The notes under the pieces: model-generated
What the model was told of the DNA's origin: nothing
Database searches by the model: none
The model's input: the letters and a program-made list of their open reading frames with translations, nothing else
Shown here: in pieces, positions 1-11,460 of the stretch
How positions within the stretch are numbered: position 1 is the first letter of the stretch
Layout of the letters: every line of letters starts with the position of its first letter
Assembly: GCA_001599595.1 (NCBI GenBank)
Contig: BCHH01000015.1
Span: 525,431-589,430 of the forward strand
Direction: 5' to 3'
Length of the DNA stretch: 64,000 bases
DNA from: Beverwykella pulmonaria
Lineage: Eukaryota; Ascomycota; Dothideomycetes; Pleosporales; Melanommataceae
Position numbers and translations under genes: made by a program

Positions 1-842
1 TTGCAGTTAATAATCCTTCCAGGTCACTAAAGTTTCTGATCCAGGGCTTGACCACACTGTGCCGCCGGATGATGCCCTGCTTTATGCGCCTCGCCGCGCC
101 TCGTCACGCCTCGATAAATGAATAGCTAACGGGATTCAAGAGTTTCAAACTACTTTGATATCCGGGCGCTTGAGCAGCCACGGAAATACCAGGTGTCACC
201 AATCTGCGGAAAAGCAGTGTTAGTATTTGAAGTTGTAGAGATAGCCGTTTGACATTCATCGAATATTCTGTATGTTAGGAAACTAAGTTTTCTCTCCTTT
301 CCCACCGTTCTCTTCAGCCTTCTGTTTGCTTCCTTCGCATTCTTCCGTGCCATGGTTTGAATACTGTGGAGATTAACGGACTCTGAAGACGGAGAGTTTA
401 GCACGACAACATGTCCGACTCGGTAAAATTGAACTTGATCCTCTTGTACCTTTCTGAATTTCATGAGACATATTATGAGGGCATAACAATGAATGGTAGT
501 TTGCCACTTCGCGCCTTGACTGTGCGTCCGTCGCTTAGCAATTTACTCCGCAGAGCGTCAACTCTGCACCATTCTTCGGACTTCATCAAAATCTTGATCA
601 ACCTTCAATATCCGAACGCTCTATTTACTGTCATTCAGTATCTTATATATATCTTGTCGAATACCGAATGATTTCTTCATCCACAATCTTTTCTTTTTTA
701 CATTAGTTTGTCTTTACCTTGCTTGCCGTTGATCGGCTCTTATCACTTATTTTCTTGGAGCTAGTCTCCATACTTACTTCAAGGTACTTTTCTTCCTATT
801 AAACCCTTCATTAAACAGCCCTGGTTATATATATTCTATGCT
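1..842. other. Left-edge intergenic region
   Basis: I see no gene I can support. Short open frames on both strands (150-464 minus, 411-671 plus) have no recognisable domain and no splice or start context that sets them apart from chance. The right part is pyrimidine-rich and leads into the promoter of the gene that starts at 843. Confidence 0.5.
826..835 (+). promoter_or_regulatory. TATA-like element before secreted-protein gene
   Basis: A TATATATATT run lies only 8-17 bases before the start codon at 843. An ATG at 838 opens a 12-codon frame that overlaps the main start in another frame. If transcription starts just below this TATA element the leader would be almost absent, so the true TATA or start could lie elsewhere. 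Confidence 0.3.
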
Positions 843-2425
843 ATGTATCCCAACATCCCCACCCTCCTCTGGCTAGGAGCAGCGTACCTCAGTCTCACCG
901 TCCATGCTCGCCCCTGTGCCGACCATCCACAGAACGCATCCGAGGTAGAATTCCACTACAAGGCCAACCCAAATGAACCCTGTAGTGGTCCCCAATCCGC
1001 GTGCATCGACGGGCCGCCGCGCGAACTCCCAGACGATCTCAAAATCCCGCTTCCGCCTCCACCGCCTCCACCCTATATCGCTCCCATGACTGCACGCTCC
1101 TTCTCAACCCCCCGAAAACCGATAAAACTGGGGAAATGCGGATCTTCCGACCCTGGGAGGATTTTATATGGCGACACACCGAAGCGAAGAATGACCTGGG
1201 AAGAGACGAATATCCCTAATATCACAGACTTCTTCACTAATCCCGCTCCTCCGCCTCCGCCTCCATCTCCAGTGTTTTTACCACGAAATAAGAGCACCGA
1301 TGAGAGGAAGATGTTTCATGTCTGTGGTGGAGCAGTGAATTTGGCGTTCCCGGCTATTCCCAACTCGAGGTGGAAGACGAATATGCGGGCGTACAACGCG
1401 AGGGTAACGGATCCGTGCAAGAACAACTACATCTTTGATGTCCAACCATACCCGGCGAGCGAAACAGATGGGATATGGACGCCTGAAGGGAATGGGACGG
1501 AGGATACCTGGCGCACTGTGTTTGCCGGCGACGCACAGATCGTGAAAATTTTCTTCGAGCAGCAGTTTGCCGGGAAATCGATTCCGCGAGATGCGATGCC
1601 GGCTACGTGGCGTTCGAGCGCTACCACGAAGAGTGAGAATGCAACACAGTGCGACTATCTCACCGAGTTCTGGCAGACGAGATGGGAGAACAAGACTGCG
1701 ATGGAATACTTACTAGAAGTATTTCCGGGGGACAACATCCACGCCGAACAATTGATACTCTTACCTGGACGTTTAGCTAAGAAAAAAGAGCTTTTCTTCA
1801 GCATGAACAGTGAAATCATTTCTACTGATTTCTGGGAGAATGCATCCGTGCACCAGAAGATTGATGAGTTGCGCGAATTGGCGCTGCTTACCCAGGTAAG
1901 CCCAGTCCGGCATTCCTATCGATGTCAGCTGACAAATAACAGTGGCTTAACCACAATGAAACTTCATTGCTTTCTCGTGGTCTCAATGCGCAAATACGCC
2001 GGCGGCTCTCCGAAATGGAAACCATGAGGTTGCCCTATACATCCTGGGACGGAGTCCTCGCCCTGAATCAAACAGACGACTACTATCTCCGCCGTGCGTT
2101 ATCCCAAAATGGAACTACAGAGAATCTCGCCGATCTCCCAAATGAGAAATACGTCTCCCTCGGCCTGGCGAAGCGATGGGAACAGTGGATCTTCGACTTT
2201 ATCACTGATCGTGCGGAGAAGATGAATGAACTGAAGAAGAAGTATTTTGAAGAGCTTAGTAAGGTTGTGCTTGAGGATATGAGAGCTCCCGAGCTCGGCT
2301 TGACGGTGGAAGAAGGGATGGATGCGACAGACAGACTAAATGCCTTGGCGATTCCGCTCAATGCTACGGTCAATGTTGGCGGGCTCGTTGACAAACCGGC
2401 TCCGAGTAATTCAACAGTGGCATAG
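843..2425 (+). CDS. Secreted proline-rich protein of unknown function
   Basis: Two exons, 843-1895 and 1943-2425, are joined by a 47-bp intron with donor GTAAGC, a CTGAC branch site and acceptor ACAG. Splicing is phase 0 and gives 511 residues. The N-terminus is a clear signal peptide (hydrophobic core TLLWLGAAYLSLTV, cleavage probably after ARP). Two poly-proline stretches follow, near residues 70-78 and 137-144. There are several N-x-S/T glycosylation sites and a scattered set of cysteines. I recognise no catalytic motif or named domain. The C-terminal exon is rich in charged helices (EKMNELKKKYFEELSKVVLE). The second exon in the same frame supports a real gene. Secretion is inferred from the signal peptide. 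Function is unknown. Confidence 0.75.
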
Positions 2426-3059
2426 CGGTAGAGGGTGAGGAACTTGTTAAGATCACAGAACTTTGACCCTTCGTTCCTGTTTTCTGGCTATGCTGGAAAT
2501 GGAGAACGGCCTTTAGATTGGTGCGACATGTTTCTTAGATTAAGCGACGAGAACTTTATAGACTGTTATTTTTAGCATTGTGTGTTTACCTAGATTCAGA
2601 ATTCTTATCCAATTCTAGATGAAAATGTGCGACAATGTCATGGACTCATCCCAGTGAAGTGCGTGGGACCGATATCAGACATTAGTGTACAATAGACCAT
2701 GATTGTACACACGTATATCACTTCTCACGTAAACTCTATGAAGTATCTCGCAATCTACGCCTTGTGGTATTACCATTACATTGAGGAATAGATTGCAACA
2801 CCCTCGCCTGGCATTGGCCCCCTGGTGTATTTCAGGTACTAGAAAATTTGCACTATCCGATCCTCGGAAGACTTGTCAAATGTTCGTGTCCCTCCAGTAC
2901 ATATTTCCAAGTCAAGAACTATGAAAGCATTCATCTTATCTGTAGTCTTGATGATTTTTTTGAAGGACTCTACCTACTACAAGTATCTCAAAATGATCTT
3001 TATACGATAATGTCGAGATAAAGTATACCACCTTCAGCTCTTTGAAACACACGCAGACC
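2426..3059. other. Intergenic, AT-rich
   Basis: I see no coding signal. It presumably holds the 3' end of the upstream gene and no further gene. Confidence 0.4.
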
Positions 3060-3296
3060 ATGTCTGAATGGAGTTTCGACCTGGTCGTGGCTTTTTACCT
3101 GTCGTATGAGTCGCAGAGCAGGCCTGAATTAAAATATGCACAGGAGCATGCTAAAATCAAGGAGACGGTTTTGTTCGTGAAGTTTGAAAGAAAATGGGGT
3201 TTGCTAGCTGACCAGGTCCAGCGATTGACTGAGCTTGGCCAAATTTTGCTTGATCGCGAATACATCCACAAGAAGAAAGTGCCGAAAGTATCCTGA
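3060..3296 (+). CDS. Possible small hypothetical protein (78 aa)
   Basis: An ATG at 3060 opens a 78-residue frame. The predicted peptide starts MSEWSFDLVVAFYL and continues as a charged, helical sequence (KFERKWGLLADQVQRLTELG). I do not recognise the family. The frame could be a real short gene, the surviving end of a larger helical domain, or chance. No intron or clear promoter was found. Confidence 0.25.
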   Translation: MSEWSFDLVVAFYLSYESQSRPELKYAQEHAKIKETVLFVKFERKWGLLADQVQRLTELGQILLDREYIHKKKVPKVS

Positions 3297-3528
3297 TATG
3301 TGGATGGCCAAGTGGGATTTACAGGTCACACCTGCCACGGGCTCTCCTCACTCCGGATTATGTTCCAATCATTTTACGATAACCTAATATGCGGGCTAGG
3401 CGGAGGAAGAAGGACACACCGCAGCAATCCAGGTGCTGATTGGAGTAAAACTAGAGATATGTATCTTGGGTTTTTCTTTCATATTTCTGTTTTCCAAATT
3501 CTAAGCCTTTATTTACTCGCTAAATTCC

Positions 3529-3546
3529 ATATATATATATATATAT
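3529..3546. repeat. (AT)9 microsatellite
   Basis: Nine perfect AT dinucleotides sit just downstream, in the transcribed sense, of the beta-lactamase-family gene on the minus strand. Confidence 0.9.
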
Positions 3547-3577
3547 CGCAGATGCTATTACTCCCTCGAAAGCCGCT

Positions 3578-5441
3578 TTACTCCTTCTCCATCATAATTT
3601 TGAACGCTCTCGGATTAATGCTAGTAGCCTTCCCATCATTTCCAAGCGTAAACTGAATCTCATCAAGCCCCCAAGCTCCATACCCAGTCACATCCACAGC
3701 GTACCACGTCCCGCACGCCGAGAATGGCCCACTCTGCTGAATAGCTGAAGGAACATCTAAAGAAATGCGCCATGACACCACCGTTGTGCCATCTTCATTC
3801 TTCCTCTCAAGATTCGTGGGAAACATACGCAGGCTATCCGGACCGAACTCCGTGCGTGAGAGGACGCTGATGTTTTCAAGCATATCAGTGCCGTTGGAGA
3901 CCCAATTTGATATGCCGAGGCCGGGCTTCTCTGCGGAGGTCGAAAGCGTAATGCTGGAGTTCAAGCCGTTCGTGGCGCGGTAGGTCCCAGCATAGGCGGC
4001 ATCGGCCTGCTCTCGTGCTGCGGCTTCGAGGGCTGGGAACAGGATGTCGACGATTGTGGCGTCGATCCACGTGTGGTCGCCTCCAGCCATCATGATAGAA
4101 ATACCAATGTTGTAGTCTGGGATCAAGGCGAAGAAGCTATGGTATACGCCAATGTCGCCAGCTTTGGAATAGATGTCGATTACACTGCGCGTGGGGATAT
4201 TATCTGCGCGGTAGATCTCCCAGGGTCGACCAACTGCGGCGACGAGGTCGTTGGTGAAGGCCGTGGGTTTGAGCCATGCGCGGGTTGTATTTGCATCTAG
4301 AAGTGTGGAGTTTAGGATTGCGCGGCCGATCTTGGAGAAGTCGTTGACGTTGGAGTAGAGACCGCCTGCGGGCGCACCATCGCCAAGGTCGAGAGCCCAG
4401 ATGATAGAAGTATTGAAGGGAATGACACCACGTGCATCGTCGGGGCTGGCCTTGGTCGTGCCAGTCAAGTTAAGCGCATCCGAAAGCGACTGTAGTATTT
4501 CCTTGTAGGGCCATCCGGAGAGGGATTCCAGCGCGTACCCGAGGATCACGAAGGCAGTGTTAGAATAGATGGCTTTTGTGTTGGGAAGATACACAGGCTG
4601 ACGGCTGTCTAGTGCAGCGAAGAAAGCAGCCCGGTCGCAGGTATCTCCTTTTACGATGTCTATGGAGCAAGCTGGTTTTTCGGAGTCTTCAAGGGGAGGG
4701 AGTCCGTATTGCAATGCGGAGTTGTCTTGTGGGACGGGGTTACCGAAGCCCAGTGCGACTACTGTGAAAATATTAGTATTTCGAAATTGCTAATGTGTTT
4801 GAGAGAGTGATTGTGTATGTGAGAGAGAGAAAGAGAAAGAAAGAATCCCAGAAGGCTTTCCAACACTGACGCAATCTGTTTGCTCAATGAAAGAGAGAGT
4901 AGAAAAAGAACGTACCGTCCCTTGGCAGCCCAGCGACCTGTCCTGCCAGCATGCTCAGCGTGATATCGTCCCAGCGTACAAAATCTATCGGGTCCTTGTC
5001 TGACTTTTCGGTCCGGTTCTGCAGTTCGGGGATGATCTCAGTGATCTTAGTATCCCAGTATCCATCTCCCGCCCCGACGAGCAGCATGTATACTGTGAAG
5101 AGTTTTGCCACACTTCCCGTTCTGAAAATCGACTCACCGTCGATCTTCTGCACACCGGATGGGCTCAGAAGGCTACCATCGTGGTAGTATTCAAAGAGCG
5201 GAGATTCGCTGTCGAGTGAGAAGATTTGTATAGCGTTGGCGCTGGTGGGATCTACGGGGCCATGCGAGGAATTGGAGGTGTTGAAGCCGTCGTCTAAGAT
5301 GGATGTTAGGTTGTCAAGGGCAGCGGTGATAGTGGTGCAGTTCGAAAGATTTATAGGTGAGGGGAAGTCGGCACCGGAGAGGGGGCAATTTATAGCTGAG
5401 GCGAGGGGGAGGAGCGTGAAGAGTGTGGTGAAATGGCGCAT
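3578..5441 (-). CDS. Secreted beta-lactamase-family serine hydrolase
   Basis: The gene reads right to left in two exons, 5441-4916 and 4761-3578. They are joined by a 154-bp intron (donor GTACGT, acceptor TTTCACAG, phase 1) and encode 569 residues. The start is followed by a signal peptide (MRHFTTLFTLLPLASAI). The class C beta-lactamase/DD-peptidase catalytic SxxK is at about residues 110-113 (GSVAK), and the tyrosine motif Y-S-N is at about 241-243. A C-terminal all-beta extension follows, as in fungal ARB_00930-like members. The family hydrolyses or transfers ester and amide bonds; the substrate cannot be read from sequence. Many N-glycosylation sites fit an extracellular protein. The intron contains a GA-rich low-complexity tract. 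Resistance to antibiotics should not be inferred. Confidence 0.9.
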
Positions 5442-6589
5442 GCTGAAGGTTGGAATGAATTAGAATTGGAAAAGACGCGTTTTGGGAAATGCGCTGACGA
5501 GCTTGAGTGTTGTGGTATTTTTCTCCCGACTAGAACATGGCCCGCTAGTTATATACTGGATGTTTAGCTGATGGATGAATGTTGTTGCTGTTCGTAGAGT
5601 GTAGAGATTGAACGATTGGGCCAATGAGAGACGAGTATGCTAAAGCTATGAAATCGGCGTGGTCAATGATGCTGCGTAAAGCACGAAGCACGGCAGAGCA
5701 CGCGTAAACATAATACCAAGACTATTATTGGGCGGAAGGATTCGACGATGAGCTCTTTCCACCAAATATTATCGAACTGCAGAGGTGTCAGTATATTCTT
5801 GTTCACCATGCTGAGTTGCTCCAGGTATCTGACGGCCACAGAGGTGTATGCATGCTCATGGCACGTAAGTCGTGAGAACTACCTATTGTGCACAAAAGGT
5901 TTCTTAACAGCTTATGGAATAAGTCAATAGCTCTTTCAGACGAATTGTCAATCCATTTCTCCCTATACTGAGCTGGTAGTAATCTGAAGTGCGTAATTCC
6001 CAGACCGGCTGGAAATATCTGGTCATGGCCGCCACTTGGGGGGTCGTTCCTGCTTACCGGCTGATATATCCACTGGACGCCTCGACAATCAACTGATTTC
6101 CCAACACAAGAAGAGCACAAACGAAGAGCCTGAACAGTCAGGGCGAAGCGAAGCCTCGAAGGCTTAGACCTCGTCATCTGCGCCTTCATCGCATGTCTTC
6201 ACCGGCTCTGTGCCTTGCCGCTTCGCGGCCTTTTCCCAAGACGGAGCCTGACGAAGTCGCACGGAGACATTTTGGGGCGCACGGGTGACGTGGCGTTCCT
6301 GTAGGCGCTCCGCAAGTGTTCTGGCCCCCAATTGCTCCGCCCCTGTCCGCAGAGCCGCATCCCCGTGAAAATTAGGGCTCCACCTTCAGCTCCAGCCTTC
6401 GAAGATTTGCATCCTCGACTTAGTTATCCAGTACACTGAGTGTTCAATTTCCGGGCGTATAGTTCGCAATCGCACATTATTAGTAGGCCAACAGCGACAG
6501 AATTCGATCGCTGAGGTTCCAGGATCGGAGTTGATGGTCGCAGCAGGTCGCGGAGTTGGTAGCGGTGTGAGATCGGATTCAAATTCGAG
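5442..6589. other. Intergenic between divergent genes
   Basis: This stretch lies between two divergently oriented genes and must hold both promoters. A 128-codon minus-strand frame (5803-6189) has no recognisable domain and is probably chance. I see nothing else. Confidence 0.4.
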
Positions 6590-8331
6590 ATGAAGAACAC
6601 AAACGGCGTCGCGAAGGCGGATAGGGATGGGTTGCGGTTGGATAGGATTCCTGCGGCTCCTATTCCAGCACCGGGAGACGATTCAGCGAAGATTGGGACC
6701 TGGTTGTGTGAAGAAGGTGAGCCTTGTTCCCCTGTTGCGTCCACAAGACATACCAAAATAGCCTGGGTAGTCGCTTACACATCCGAGGCCCATACCAGGA
6801 GTACATTGCTGCTCTGAGTAGTTCCAACCCAGGCCTAAAAAAACCCGACCCGATGAATGCTAGCCATGCTTTGATGAAAGGCAATGCTCTCGTCGTTCTT
6901 CTAGACGCGCCTGCCACTGCAACGCCTGAATTCAAGAAACAAGAGTTTATAACCTCTTCTGAATTAAGAAAACATCTCCAAGTTGATATCAGCAGCAAGC
7001 CCAGAAGACGCATTTATATCATGGAAGGTCTTGCCCAGGATTACATCAACGTTATTGGCAGCCACTTCTTCATGGAACCATCATTCTTCCTGCGGCAAGA
7101 ACGAACGTGCGTCTGGAGTAATGAGTTCACGCCTACGAGTGATGCATTGTCGCAGCCGTCGCTCCTGATACCAGGGAAGATGTTTCATCTGCAGTACTGC
7201 GAATTAACGCAATTTAGCCAGATTGTAAATAATCAGCCTTTCTTCTGCAAAAGGACAGGGAGACATATTGGCATGACGCCTGCGCGACACAAGGAAGAGT
7301 CCACTACGGGAATATTAAGACGAAAAGTCTCCTGGTGGTGCAGACATACAAATGGTGGCGGTTGGGACGGTACGCGCTGCAGTGATCCCCTTTCATAAAC
7401 TGTGCAATCCGGCTGATCCATTGCAGTTGTTATCCTATGCGATCCCCAGTTACACGATGTAGTCTCCATTGACGGAAATCCATTAAGCAGCAAGGTCGAC
7501 CACTCCGCATTCCAAGGCGGCTACATCGATTTTCTTCCTCCCCCATCTCGAGAGCGCTCATTATCAAAGCCTAAACATCCGCACGCCTCAATTACAACGG
7601 ATCTGTGCCACTACTTTAAAAACCACTCGGATCTTATCCCTGAGAAGTCCTGGACGGAACCCCTAGCTTCGACCATCTTCCTCAAAAAAATCGTTGCGGC
7701 GCACCATCTTCAGCTGGTCGACTACATAAAAGCCATGCTTCCCTCCCTCGAACTCCGCCTCACAACCGCGTGGGTCAAAGAGCAGGATCAGTGGAAGTCC
7801 CTACAAACTATCAGTAGACGGTGTGGAAACTATAGCGATGATATCGAAGACTCTTTACTTAGTCTTGGCTACTCGTTGAAGGAAGTGGAAAGCAACCGAA
7901 CAGAGGATTGGATGGATTGTGAGAAAGACTTCCAGTACATATACTTCCGCCTCAAGATCCTAAAGCAACGCGCCGACACCCTCATGCAAGCCATGACGGG
8001 TCTTGCCTCCATCGCGGGAAACCGGCAGAACCTCGAAGAAGCCAAACGCGTGAAAAGGCTCAATCTTCTCGCACTGTTATTCATTCCTCTAGCGTATACG
8101 TCTTCCTTATTCAGCATGCAGGATGCGTACGCGCCGAACAAAGGGAAGTTCTGGGTGTATTGGGTTGCAGCAATTTTGGTAGTTAGTGTTACACTGTTTG
8201 TGACGTGGGTTCTGGATAGTGCGCTGGATGATGCGGCGCAGTGGACGTTGCCATTTAAGTTTTGGGAGAAGAGAGAGGAGAACGCAGGAGTGGGGGGTAG
8301 GAAGAAGACTGGGTTGGGACTGTATGAGTGA
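6590..8331 (+). CDS. CorA-like Mg2+ transporter family membrane protein
   Basis: The secure part is exon 6788-7369, a 57-bp intron (7370-7426, GTACGC to TTGCAG, phase 1) and exon 7427-8331. A likely first exon, 6590-6716, joins by a 71-bp intron (GTGAGC to CCGAG). This start is uncertain. The whole model gives 537 residues. The cytoplasmic part carries blocks typical of fungal CorA-like proteins (CVWSNEFTPTSDALSQPSLL, CKRTGRHIGMTPARHK, WDVVILCDPQLHD). The C-terminus has the two CorA transmembrane helices, roughly LNLLALLFIPLAYTSSLFSM and VYWVAAILVVSVTLFVTWVL. The GMN pore signature of true CorA channels is not present at the end of the first helix. Ion transport is therefore a family inference. 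Confidence 0.82.
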
Positions 8332-8530
8332 AGGGTATCTGCTTTTCTTAAACTAAAGTTCGGCATAGCGAAATGTATTTTCGGATTACCATTTAATAGA
8401 GCGAATTACGAAATTACGGCTGGATAGCATTCAATGTTAACGCATCTGATATTTTCCCAGACGTCTTCTCCAGCCCTCTATTAATGAAGCTGTCCACGGT
8501 GTGATGTGTTCGATAATAGACTAAAAATTT

Positions 8531-11460
8531 CTATCTGTTATCGAGATTACACGCCGAGCAGGGAGAACCACAGTGGGCACCAGTTACACAACTGTGTCTC
8601 AGGATCCACAAGATGGCAATACACAGACTCTCAGAGGTACAATCTTCCAGCCAGGGAACTGCAACGTCTATGACACTAGATGGGACAACTGCTTGGCTCT
8701 TTAGACATTGCAGAAGGATCAGTCTTGCGTCCTCTGATGCTTGTTTCAATGCATTAACCAGGGCCTACTCTAGACACTCTATTTTGCTAGCCAACTGGCA
8801 ATCTTGCGTGGAGTCGCATTCAAACAAGAGCCATTGTTCCAGTTATTTTTCTAGCTTCGTTCAAAGTTCCGTGAACGTCGTCTCCTTCTGCTCGACTTCG
8901 CTCAAGCAATGCATGACCAAGCGCTGATGCGTAGGACCTAGGAGATTGTATGGCTCCCTCTTGATTGCTTTGAAGAAGCCCAGTGACTTTCCATCAGCAT
9001 TAAGTAAGCCAGCGACGAAGCGCCAAAAGATGTCGTAGCGAGGATCGTATTTGTGCTCCTGAAGCAGAGTGGCAGGTTTAATCTCGTCACATGTTCCTTT
9101 GCTGAGCTGCAGACAGTTGAGGGGTTGTTTAGCTTTCCACTGTCGTACGAAATACTGTGCTGCGAAATACTCTTGAAAGGTCAAGTGCAAGAAGTGATAA
9201 GATTGGTTGCGGTGTTCCGGTGAGAGATCCGACGTCTAGAGAAAAGAGAGGTGTAGGAGCGTTTTGTTGAGCAAAGTCATTGTCGGCGGCTTGAAATGTG
9301 CGGATACGATGTTCTAATGCCTTGAGTCAAAGTTAATTATATTGTTGTACAGTCTAGTAAAGGCAAAGCCTTCAAGAAAATAGATCTCATCCTTGACAAG
9401 GTCTTTGATCCCAGACGGGTTGCAATCCTAGATTAGGAATTTAGTTATGGGCTTCCCATTATGTGTCTTCTCTAATCGCAAGATATCCTTCTTCCATATG
9501 CTATCTTTGATGGCTTAGTAAACGGCAGTCATTATGTCAAACTTTATCTTGGAACTGAGGCCTTCATTCCAAGTAAAGCAGAGTCCATCCAACTAAATTA
9601 GGATCCGCACAGGATCTTAAATAAGCAAATAGCTTTGAAGAAACAACTAAACGTTGTTGATTTGTGCGGAGAAATTCTGCTTAAGATACTTATTGACTTG
9701 ATTTGGGTAGAACCTAATCATCTCTAATTTGATGTTGATAGCATGGAGGCCAGCGGGTAGTTTACTAGATGGTTGGGACGTTATAATGACGTTTGGCTGA
9801 TTTAACAGCTCCTTAACAAAGCAGAACATGTTGTCTTAGCTGCTCAAGTCCTAGAACACTTCATCTAGACCATCCAAGAGGAAAAGAGTTCTGCTACTCT
9901 TAGTCTTTAATGTATCTGACAATGCTCTAGCAAGGTCTAGTCTGTTGTTTGGCGGAGAGAAATACTTATAGCTAAAAAGATGGAAAAAGGTGTATCCCGC
10001 GACCTAACGCCTTGCGTTCAACTTTAGATACCGCAAAGGCACCTAGAGCATGCGGTTAAATAACTCGCTCTATTGACCCCATGTGCTATAGGTAAACTCA
10101 CAAACAATCTTCTTGCACAGAGTAGTCTTTCCCACTCCAGCGCGCCCTTAAATTAAGATCTGTCTAGGCTTCATCTCAACATCTCCTCTTTTGCGTGAAT
10201 TGAAGAGTATTGGCAACTTGACCCGTACCTCCTTGTCCAGAGTCTCAACTTTCAATCAAGCGGAGCATGAAAACGGGGAGGACTAAGTCGCTAAACCTCC
10301 TTTAGACCTCTTCCTCAAGCAGTCCCGTATTTTGTCGCGCTGCTTGATGATGGGAAGGTTAATGTAGCACTGATCCATTGACAAACCTCACCTAAGAGCC
10401 GTTCAATATTAAGCTTGCCTGGAGAATAGTGTTTGGTGCGTATCTAGGTATCTGCTTGCTCAAGCGGACTGCCCTTACAAATCTTCTAGAGCATCTCTAC
10501 AATCTTGCTAGACACACAGCTAAAATCCTCACTCTCTGTGCAGCTCTTCTTGTACTCTGCTGTACACTCACTATAGGCGAATTTGTTTATTAGGATGTAG
10601 GGGCAACTTAGTAGTAATGGCTGTGGAACCATGTCCAAGGCCGCTGACAACTCATTAACTAGCTAATAAACATTAGTACTCCTCACTCACAACAACATGG
10701 GATAAGATATTAAAGCCTCATCAGCTTTTCTTAGCAGAGACAGGATAGTAGCTAAGGAAATAATTTGCTCAGAAGACTTGTTTTTCCCTTTTTGTAGAAG
10801 GTGGCGACTTGGCACGGGTAGTCCTTGTCTTGACACAGCGAAGTGAAGTCCTGCACAAGTCATATGAGATCAAGAGTCAGCTCTTTCACAATGGTAAGCA
10901 ACTTGACCACTTCTCAACCTCAAATCCAAGCCTAAGTAGTTAGACCTGGTTCAGCAAAGGCGGCTACATCTTGGAACGAAGTCCCTCAGAACAGCGTGGC
11001 GAGAAAGACGATGCCTCGCGTAGCTCTCCGGACAGGATTAGTACGTTGAGCTAGCGCCCACGAGCGCCTTTATTAAGACGACCCCGCCAAGACACGAGGC
11101 GATGAAGAGAATCGGCCGGTCTTTGCTTCTTGCAGGTTTGCTCTGGATTCTGCTGCGGATCTCCTTAAACAGAAGTACAGCAAACTCATCTTAGGTCTTT
11201 TGAACCAGGTCTGACAGTTACAGCAAGTCAGCAGGCCAGTCATATGTGAAGATCCAGACGCGTTCAACCTAGCTTAGGAGCATGTCGGGGTCAGCCAGCC
11301 AGTTGACTTTGCGGCCATTTCCTCGCCATGTCCACAACTTCTCCGAGTGCGTGTCGAGACCATAGATAGCAATGATGTCAATATCTGGACCAGGCACGTC
11401 CTCCTCAGGTTTGTCCTTTGTAGGGTAGACCTGGCAAAGACGGGCTCCACGGTGCCAGGA
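8531..11460 (-). pseudogene. Decayed NLR: SesB-like hydrolase, NACHT, HEAT
   Basis: Translation on the minus strand gives one long, domain-ordered protein broken by stop codons. From the 5' side: an alpha/beta-hydrolase domain of the SesB-associated kind (DIDIIAIYGLDTHSEKLWTW near 11360, FTYDWPADLL, DRPILFIASCLGG near 11100). Next comes a NACHT NTPase with Walker A GRAGVGKTTLCKK (10121-10147), Walker B TLFLLDGLDEV (about 9880) and the later NVIITSQPSSKLPAGL block. Then the winged-helix end SYHFLHLTFQEYFAAQYF (about 9200) and a HEAT-like region (ALKQASEDARLILLQCLKS). From Walker A to 8531 the frame never shifts, yet it holds at least 16 stops. All but one are TAA or TAG, as CAA/CAG or TGG would become under C-to-T change at CpA. 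Such receptors trigger heterokaryon incompatibility or regulated cell death; this copy cannot. Confidence 0.88.

Noticed and set aside
4800..4910. GA-rich low-complexity stretch as a separate repeat
   Set aside because: It lies wholly inside the 154-bp intron of the beta-lactamase-family gene and needs no separate feature.
3578..5441. Antibiotic-resistance beta-lactamase
   Set aside because: The fold and SxxK/YxN motifs are present, but fungal members of this family act on varied esters and amides; nothing in the sequence shows antibiotic hydrolysis.
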